This document shows, one piece after another, positions 30,627-34,430 of a stretch of DNA of 34,430 bases. Where the stretch lies: positions 1 to 34,430 of the forward strand of contig JBEAPO010000024.1 of assembly GCA_041164425.1 (NCBI GenBank), in the 5' to 3' direction. Position 1 is the first letter of the stretch, and every line of letters begins with the position of its first letter. The notes below the pieces were generated by a model that searched no databases, was not told the origin of the DNA, and saw only the letters and a list, made by a program, of their open reading frames with translations. This stretch comes from F1-20-MAGs119 sp041164425 (GTDB taxonomy: Bacteria > Actinomycetota > Acidimicrobiia > Acidimicrobiales > Ilumatobacteraceae). Made by a program: the position numbers and the translations under genes.

Positions 30627-31859
30627 GTGACAACGAGCAATGAACTCAAGCAGTCGGACAAGTTGGCCGACGTCCTCTACGACATTCGAGGCCCCGTACT
30701 CGAAGAGGCTCGTCGTCTCGAAGACCTCGGCCACCGCATCATGAAACTGAACATCGGCAATCCGGCGCCGTTCGGGTTCGAGGCACCGCCCGAAATCCTC
30801 GTCGACGTCATCCGCAACCTGCCGAACGCGCAGGGTTACTCCGACTCCCAAGGCATCGTCTCGGCGCGTACTGCCGTCGTGCAGTACTACCAAACGCACG
30901 GCATCGACATCACCAATGTCGATGACGTGTGGCTGGGCAACGGTGTCAGCGAGCTCATCCAGGTTGCTCTGCAGGCATTGCTGAACAACGGCGACGAAGT
31001 TCTCATCCCCGCCCCCGACTATCCATTGTGGACCGCGGCCACGAACCTCGCCGGCGGCAATGCGGTGCACTACCTGTGTGACGAAGAGAACGGGTGGAAT
31101 CCCGACGTCGAAGACCTGCGCAGCAAGGTCACCGACCGCACCAAGGCCATCGTCGTCATCAACCCCAACAACCCCACCGGCGCGGTCTACAGCACGAAGA
31201 CACTTCGCCAAATCGCCGACATTGCGGCCGAACGCAACCTCGTCGTCATGGCCGACGAGATCTACGACAAGATCCTCTACGACGACGCAACCCACACGCC
31301 TTTCGCAGCAATCGCCCCCGACGTCTTCACGCTCACCTTCAACGGTCTCTCCAAGGCGTATCGCCTCGCGGGTTTTCGTTCGGGTTGGATGGTCATGACA
31401 GGACCACGTCGTCATGCCGCCAGCTACATCGAGGGCATCTCGATGCTCACCAACATGCGTCTGTGCGCCAACGTCCCCGCGCAGCACGCAATCCAAACCG
31501 CACTTGGCGGCCGTCAGAGCATCAAGGACCTCATCCTTCCCGGTGGGCGTTTGCTCGCCCAGCGCGATGCTGCGGTGAAGGCCCTCGAAGAAATTCCCGG
31601 CGTGTCGTGCGTGAAGCCGAAGGGCGCGCTCTACATCTTCCCGAAGCTCGACCCCGAGGTGTATCCCATCAAGGACGACCGCCGTTTTGTGCTCGACTTC
31701 CTGCGCGCCGAACACGTTCTCGTCGTGCAGGGCACGGGCTTCAACTGGCCCAAGCCCGACCACCTGCGCATCGTCACACTGCCGTGGGCGAAAGATCTCA
31801 CCGAGGCAATCGGCAGGCTCGGCCGCTTCTTGTCGACTTGGGTGCCGCCGAAGGACTGA
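30627..31859 (+). CDS. Pyridoxal-phosphate aminotransferase, alanine-type (AlaA-like)
   Basis: A 410-residue fold-type I aminotransferase. Landmarks: LNIGNPAPFGFEAPPEIL, GYSDSQGI, VWLGNGVSELIQVALQALL, the NPNNPTGAVYS motif, MADEIYDKILYD, the PLP lysine K243 in NGLSKAYRLAGFRSGW, and the substrate-carboxylate arginine near the C terminus (PDHLRIVTLP). The sequence fits AlaA/AlaT-type enzymes, which convert glutamate and pyruvate to alanine and 2-oxoglutarate; other donors are possible. GTG 30627 matches the N terminus of relatives; an upstream in-frame TTG inside the preceding gene is unlikely. Confidence 0.93.
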   Translation: MTTSNELKQSDKLADVLYDIRGPVLEEARRLEDLGHRIMKLNIGNPAPFGFEAPPEILVDVIRNLPNAQGYSDSQGIVSARTAVVQYYQTHGIDITNVDDVWLGNGVSELIQVALQALLNNGDEVLIPAPDYPLWTAATNLAGGNAVHYLCDEENGWNPDVEDLRSKVTDRTKAIVVINPNNPTGAVYSTKTLRQIADIAAERNLVVMADEIYDKILYDDATHTPFAAIAPDVFTLTFNGLSKAYRLAGFRSGWMVMTGPRRHAASYIEGISMLTNMRLCANVPAQHAIQTALGGRQSIKDLILPGGRLLAQRDAAVKALEEIPGVSCVKPKGALYIFPKLDPEVYPIKDDRRFVLDFLRAEHVLVVQGTGFNWPKPDHLRIVTLPWAKDLTEAIGRLGRFLSTWVPPKD

Positions 31860-31868
31860 AGAGAAAAC

Positions 31869-32294
31869 TCAGCGGAACGCGATTGCGGCCAGCGCCAGGA
31901 ACTGTGTCGCAAACAGTCCGATCATCCAACGCATCTGTGAATTCAGTTTGTCCGTTACATTGGCGTTGACTTCGTTGACGATGCCCGTTCGCAGCGCATC
32001 GATCTTCACGTTCATTTCGGTGCGCAGGCCTTCGACACTCGCCCTGAGCACCACAATTTCGGTCTTGACGCCGGCCATCTCGGTGTTCAGCACCGCGACG
32101 TCGGCATTGAGAGTTGCCACGTCGGTCTTCAGGCCGGCGATATCGGTCTTCAGTACTGCAATGTCGCCTTGGCGCGCGACATCTCCCCAGCCGGCGGGCG
32201 GTAGGTGTTCCATCAGTGTGTCGGCCACGGCTACTCCCAGTTCGTTGCGTAATGCGCGGTACATCGCAAAGCGACGTGCTTCTGTGTCAGTCAC
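31869..32294 (-). CDS. Tail-anchored coiled-coil protein, copy 1
   Basis: A 141-residue protein. A helical N-terminal domain carries a motif (VAVADTLMEHLPPAGWGDVARQGDI) I associate with small actinobacterial proteins of unknown function. Then come about seven near-perfect heptads (LKTDIAG, LKTDVAT, LNADVAV, LNTEMAG and so on, residues 46-95), and a C-terminal membrane helix (WMIGLFATQFLALAAIAF). The topology suggests an oligomeric rod anchored in the membrane with its body in the cytoplasm, like DUF1640-type proteins. Start GTG 32294 follows AAAGGA. The region before it forms a hairpin shared with copy 2. Function unknown. Confidence 0.82.
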   Translation of the reverse strand: MTDTEARRFAMYRALRNELGVAVADTLMEHLPPAGWGDVARQGDIAVLKTDIAGLKTDVATLNADVAVLNTEMAGVKTEIVVLRASVEGLRTEMNVKIDALRTGIVNEVNANVTDKLNSQMRWMIGLFATQFLALAAIAFR

Positions 32295-32303
32295 GGTAAT
32301 CCT

Positions 32304-32326
32304 TTCGGTGGTGTTCGTCCACCGAA
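32304..32326 (-). promoter_or_regulatory. Hairpin next to the ribosome binding site, copy 1
   Basis: TTCGGTGG (32304-32311) and CCACCGAA (32319-32326) form a perfect 8-base stem with a 7-base loop. On the mRNA the 3' arm runs into AAAGGA, the ribosome binding site of the GTG start at 32294. Confidence 0.7.
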
Positions 32327-32348
32327 TGTGTGCGGATCAGTGACTGTC

Positions 32349-32711
32349 TCAGCGGAATGCGATCGCGGCCAGCGCTAGAAACTGCGTCGCAAACAACGCG
32401 ATCGTCCAACGAATCTGGGAATTCAACTTGTCGGTCACGGTGGCATTGATTTCATTGACGATGCTCTTTTGCATCGTCTCGAATTTCACGTCGATGTCGG
32501 ACCGCAAGCGGTCAAACTCGCCGTGAAGACGTCCGAAGTCCGCGCGAAGACCTTCGAAGTCGGTCTTCAAAGCGATGACGTCGGACTGGCGCGCGACATC
32601 TCCCCAGCCTGAGGGCGGTAGGTGTTCCATCAGTGTGTCGGCCACGGCTACTCCAAATTCGGAACGAAATGCTTCGTGCATTTCGAAGCGTCGAGAATCA
32701 GCAATCGTCAC
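32349..32711 (-). CDS. Tail-anchored coiled-coil protein, copy 2
   Basis: A 120-residue paralog of the preceding gene with the same N-terminal motif (VAVADTLMEHLPPSGWGDVARQSDV), a shorter and less regular coiled coil (LKTDFEGLRADFGRLHGEF), the segment TDKLNSQIRW and a nearly identical membrane helix (LFATQFLALAAIAF). GTG 32711 is chosen because it aligns with the start of copy 1 and has the same AAAGGATTACC upstream; a longer open frame would lack this match. The difference of about 21 residues is three heptads. Confidence 0.8.
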   Translation of the reverse strand: MTIADSRRFEMHEAFRSEFGVAVADTLMEHLPPSGWGDVARQSDVIALKTDFEGLRADFGRLHGEFDRLRSDIDVKFETMQKSIVNEINATVTDKLNSQIRWTIALFATQFLALAAIAFR

Positions 32712-32720
32712 GGTAATCCT

Positions 32721-32743
32721 TTCGGTGGTGGTCGTCCACCGAA
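32721..32743 (-). promoter_or_regulatory. Hairpin next to the ribosome binding site, copy 2
   Basis: Same stem TTCGGTGG/CCACCGAA (32721-32728 and 32736-32743) with loop TGGTCGT. The loop differs by one base from copy 1 while the stem is identical. Confidence 0.7.
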
Positions 32744-32769
32744 TGTGTGCAACGGCAATGCGAGCCCGC

Positions 32770-33180
32770 TCACCAATCGTCTTTGCGCCTCGAAGACTTC
32801 GTGTCGCTACGACGTTTCTTTTCCTGCAACCTGCGTTCGACTGCGCCGCGCGACGGCTTCGTGGCACGTCGAGCGGGCGCCGGGGGAGCCGCCGCAATAT
32901 CGATGCGTTCGATCAACCGCTCGACACACAATTGGCGGTTGCGCCACTGGCTACGCGCCGTCTGCGATGACACGCGAACGACATCGGGCAACGCGGCGAC
33001 CGCACGTGCCAACGCCGCCGCCGGGCCACGCAAGTCAGCAGCTTCCACCTCGAGCGTCACCTTCGTGGACACCTTGTTGACGTTCTGGCCACCCGCACCG
33101 CCGGCCCGCGCAAACGTCCACCGCATGGCCTCGGCGGGAACAACGATGCCCCGCGCTGTACGGATGTCGTCTGTGGTCAT
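32770..33180 (-). CDS. arfB: Peptidyl-tRNA hydrolase ArfB (YaeJ-like ribosome rescue factor)
   Basis: A 136-residue class I release-factor-like protein without the codon-reading domains. The catalytic GGQ is in FARAGGAGGQNVNKVSTKVTLE, followed by the usual SSQTARSQWRNRQLC. The basic C-terminal tail (RRLQEKKRRSDTKSSRRKDDW) would enter the empty mRNA channel of a stalled ribosome. It frees ribosomes stuck without a stop codon. ATG 33180 is chosen; in-frame ATGs lie up to 10 residues upstream. It is divergent from the antiporter genes. Confidence 0.93.
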   Translation of the reverse strand: MTTDDIRTARGIVVPAEAMRWTFARAGGAGGQNVNKVSTKVTLEVEAADLRGPAAALARAVAALPDVVRVSSQTARSQWRNRQLCVERLIERIDIAAAPPAPARRATKPSRGAVERRLQEKKRRSDTKSSRRKDDW

Positions 33181-33217
33181 GGTCGCACTTTGAAACTCCA
33201 TCGGCAACAATAGAGGC

Positions 33218-33697
33218 GTGGAAATTTTTGAGACACCACTGCCGGGAATCGGTGTGCGCTATGAGTTCGACACGGATCGCGGGCGCAGGCTCGGTGTCCT
33301 CGTTTATCGCGACGGTCATCGTGACGTGTTGGTGTATCGCGAAGACGATGTCGACGCTTGCAGCGAGACATTGCAGCTCTCGGTTCCCGAGGCCGCATCG
33401 CTCGTAGAGCTGTTGGGAGGCACGAAGATCACCGAACGACTCTCCGACCTTCGACATGAGGTGCAGGGGCTTGCAATTGAGTGGGTCGTGGTCGAGGCCG
33501 ATGCCCCACTCGCGGGTCGAACTATCGGTGACGGAAAAATTCGTACACAAAGCGGTGCGTCAGTCGTTGCGATTTTGCGCGGTGGGGCATCCTTCCCCGG
33601 TCCGGGCCCGGATTTCGTGTTGCAAGCCGGTGACACCGCCTTGGTGATCGGCGGCGTCGAAGGTGTAGCCGCGGCGCACAAGATCATCGCGGGTTGA
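33218..33697 (+). CDS. khtT: KhtT-like regulatory subunit (RCK_C/TrkA-C domain) of a K+/H+ antiporter
   Basis: A 159-residue cytoplasmic protein. The N-terminal half (MEIFETPLPGIGVRYEF ... GVLVYRDGHRDVLVY) matches KhtT, and the C-terminal half (about residues 80-158) is a TrkA-C domain (LAIEWVVVEADAPLAGRTIGD ... FVLQAGDTALVIGG). Such domains bind nucleotides such as c-di-AMP and open the antiporter. Its TGA overlaps the next ATG (TGATG), so the two subunits are translated together. The GTG start lies 6 bases after AACAAT, a possible -10. Confidence 0.88.
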   Translation: MEIFETPLPGIGVRYEFDTDRGRRLGVLVYRDGHRDVLVYREDDVDACSETLQLSVPEAASLVELLGGTKITERLSDLRHEVQGLAIEWVVVEADAPLAGRTIGDGKIRTQSGASVVAILRGGASFPGPGPDFVLQAGDTALVIGGVEGVAAAHKIIAG

Positions 33698-34430
33698 TGG
33701 AGATCGACGTCGCGCTCCTCGAACTGGGAGTGTTGATGATCGTTCTCGCGACCCTCGGTCGTCTCGCTTACAGGCTCGGACTTCCTGCAGTTCCCTTCTA
33801 TTTGGTGGCCGGCCTCTTCTTCGGCGATTCAGGTCTCATCCCCATCGACGAAGCTCGCTCGTTCGTCGACATCGGTTCTTCGTTGGGTGTCATTTTCCTG
33901 CTCTTCACGCTGGGCTTGGAATACACGCCTCTCGAATTGCGGTCCAGTCTCGTCGCCAACCGCGCCTCACACGTTGTCGATCTCGTCGCGAATGCGACCC
34001 CCGGCTTTCTCATCGGTCTTGCGCTCGGTTGGGGGACCCTCGGAGCGACGATCCTGGCCGGCATCACTTACGTGTCGTCATCGGGTGTCGTCGCAAAGAT
34101 TCTGGTCGACCTCGGTCGGCTCGGAAACCGAGAGACATCCGGAATCCTTTCGACGCTCGTCATCGAAGATCTCGTCATGGCGCTGTTTCTCCCGGTCGTT
34201 GCGGTTCTGCTGGCGGGGGAGTCGGCACTCACCGGTCTCGTCTCCGGGCTGATTGCCTTGATCGTCGTGCTCGCCGTCATCTCGCTACCCGCAAAGGTCG
34301 GGCAGCGAGCATCACGTTTTGTTGCGGCAGAGTCGGGAGAAGTACTTCTCATTTCTCTTCTCGGAATCGCACTTGTCGTCGCTGGAGTCGCCGAGCACTT
34401 CCACGTGTCGTACGCGATCGGAGCGTTTCT
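33697..34430 (+). CDS. khtU: KhtU/KefB-like CPA2 cation/proton antiporter, N-terminal part (3' end outside window)
   Basis: The frame opens at ATG 33697 and runs past the window end; 244 residues are visible. They are almost entirely hydrophobic helices of a CPA2 Na+/H+ exchanger domain. Family landmarks are GLPAVPFYLVAGLFFGDSGLI, the LLFTLGLEYTPLEL segment, YVSSSGVVAKIL, and STLVIEDLVMALFLPVVAV, where the ED-type acidic residues lie in the ion-binding region. It would move K+ out in exchange for H+ under control of the KhtT subunit encoded just upstream. Confidence 0.9.
   Translation, partial: MEIDVALLELGVLMIVLATLGRLAYRLGLPAVPFYLVAGLFFGDSGLIPIDEARSFVDIGSSLGVIFLLFTLGLEYTPLELRSSLVANRASHVVDLVANATPGFLIGLALGWGTLGATILAGITYVSSSGVVAKILVDLGRLGNRETSGILSTLVIEDLVMALFLPVVAVLLAGESALTGLVSGLIALIVVLAVISLPAKVGQRASRFVAAESGEVLLISLLGIALVVAGVAEHFHVSYAIGAF

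Larger units (their letters stand above)
31861..32750. repeat. Tandem duplication of a coiled-coil gene with its 5' control region
   Basis: Two similar segments of about 400-480 bases each: 31861-32330 and 32341-32750. Similarity covers the coding ends (AGCGGAA(C/T)GCGAT...), the N-terminal domain and the region before the start, including a hairpin and AAAGGA. The middle, which encodes the heptads, differs in length. Confidence 0.85.

Noticed and set aside
30588..31763. 391-codon minus-strand frame opposite the aminotransferase
   Set aside because: Composition is antisense-like, there are no recognisable motifs, and the plus strand encodes a complete aminotransferase.

Overview
The window is high-GC DNA with the gene order found beside the replication origin in Actinobacteria. 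The stretch yidC-jag-rsmG-parA-parB, convergent to cwlM-trxA-trxB-(anti-sigma)-sigM, then the CCA-adding enzyme and rpsF-ssb-rpsR-rplI-dnaB, follows the order known from Streptomyces and, in two blocks, from Mycobacterium. Several traits fit Acidimicrobiia (Ilumatobacter-like) better than either genus: the Thr/Asp-rich linker of the sugar-binding lipoprotein, the replacement of murJ in its usual slot, and the small tail-anchored coiled-coil proteins. That placement is inference. I see no rRNA, tRNA, CRISPR array, insertion sequence or prophage, and no gene-free stretch longer than 300 bases.

Layout. 1-3801 (+): end of yidC, jag, rsmG, two perfect parS sites, parA, parB. 3802-3962: a convergent gap with an AT-rich patch and four DnaA-box-like 9-mers. 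3963-13190 (-): a long co-directional run read from right to left: GNAT acetyltransferase, DUF6049-type secreted membrane protein, DegV, a Ser/Thr kinase with a MviN-like outer domain, SigM-like ECF sigma, its probable anti-sigma, a two-helix membrane protein, trxB, trxA and a CwlM-like pseudo-amidase. 13248-14666 (+): CCA-adding enzyme, convergent with a methyltransferase (-). 15325-19606: DUF5318 protein, a small zinc-ribbon protein (-), rpsF-ssb-rpsR-rplI, dnaB and a small membrane protein. 19617-25904: a GMC oxidoreductase (-), a sugar-type ABC importer with a divergent binding protein, and a PNPOx-like protein. 25948-31859: a mycothiol-dependent-isomerase-like protein (-), two paralogous SDRs, an iron-sulfur flavoprotein of the dienoyl-CoA reductase/TMADH family, and an alanine-type aminotransferase. 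31869-34430: two tandem coiled-coil tail-anchored paralogs (-), ArfB (-), and a KhtT/KhtU-type K+/H+ antiporter pair, the second cut by the window end.

How it works together. The left half is a cell-cycle and envelope neighbourhood: membrane insertion (YidC), origin segregation (ParABS), redox control (TrxA/TrxB), envelope stress signalling (SigM and anti-sigma) and peptidoglycan control (CwlM-like protein plus kinase). The rpsF-dnaB block joins translation and replication. The right half is accessory metabolism.

Most notable: (1) an intact kinase carrying the outer domain normally fused to MurJ/MviN, in the murJ slot, with no murJ in the window; (2) a CwlM-like protein that has lost the zinc ligands and appears to start at CUG overlapping the trxA stop; (3) seven genes with TANNNT exactly 6-7 nt before the start codon, indicating leaderless transcription; (4) DnaA-box-like clusters at two sites; (5) tandem duplications spanning the stop codon of four unrelated genes; (6) a conserved hairpin touching the ribosome binding site of both coiled-coil paralogs.
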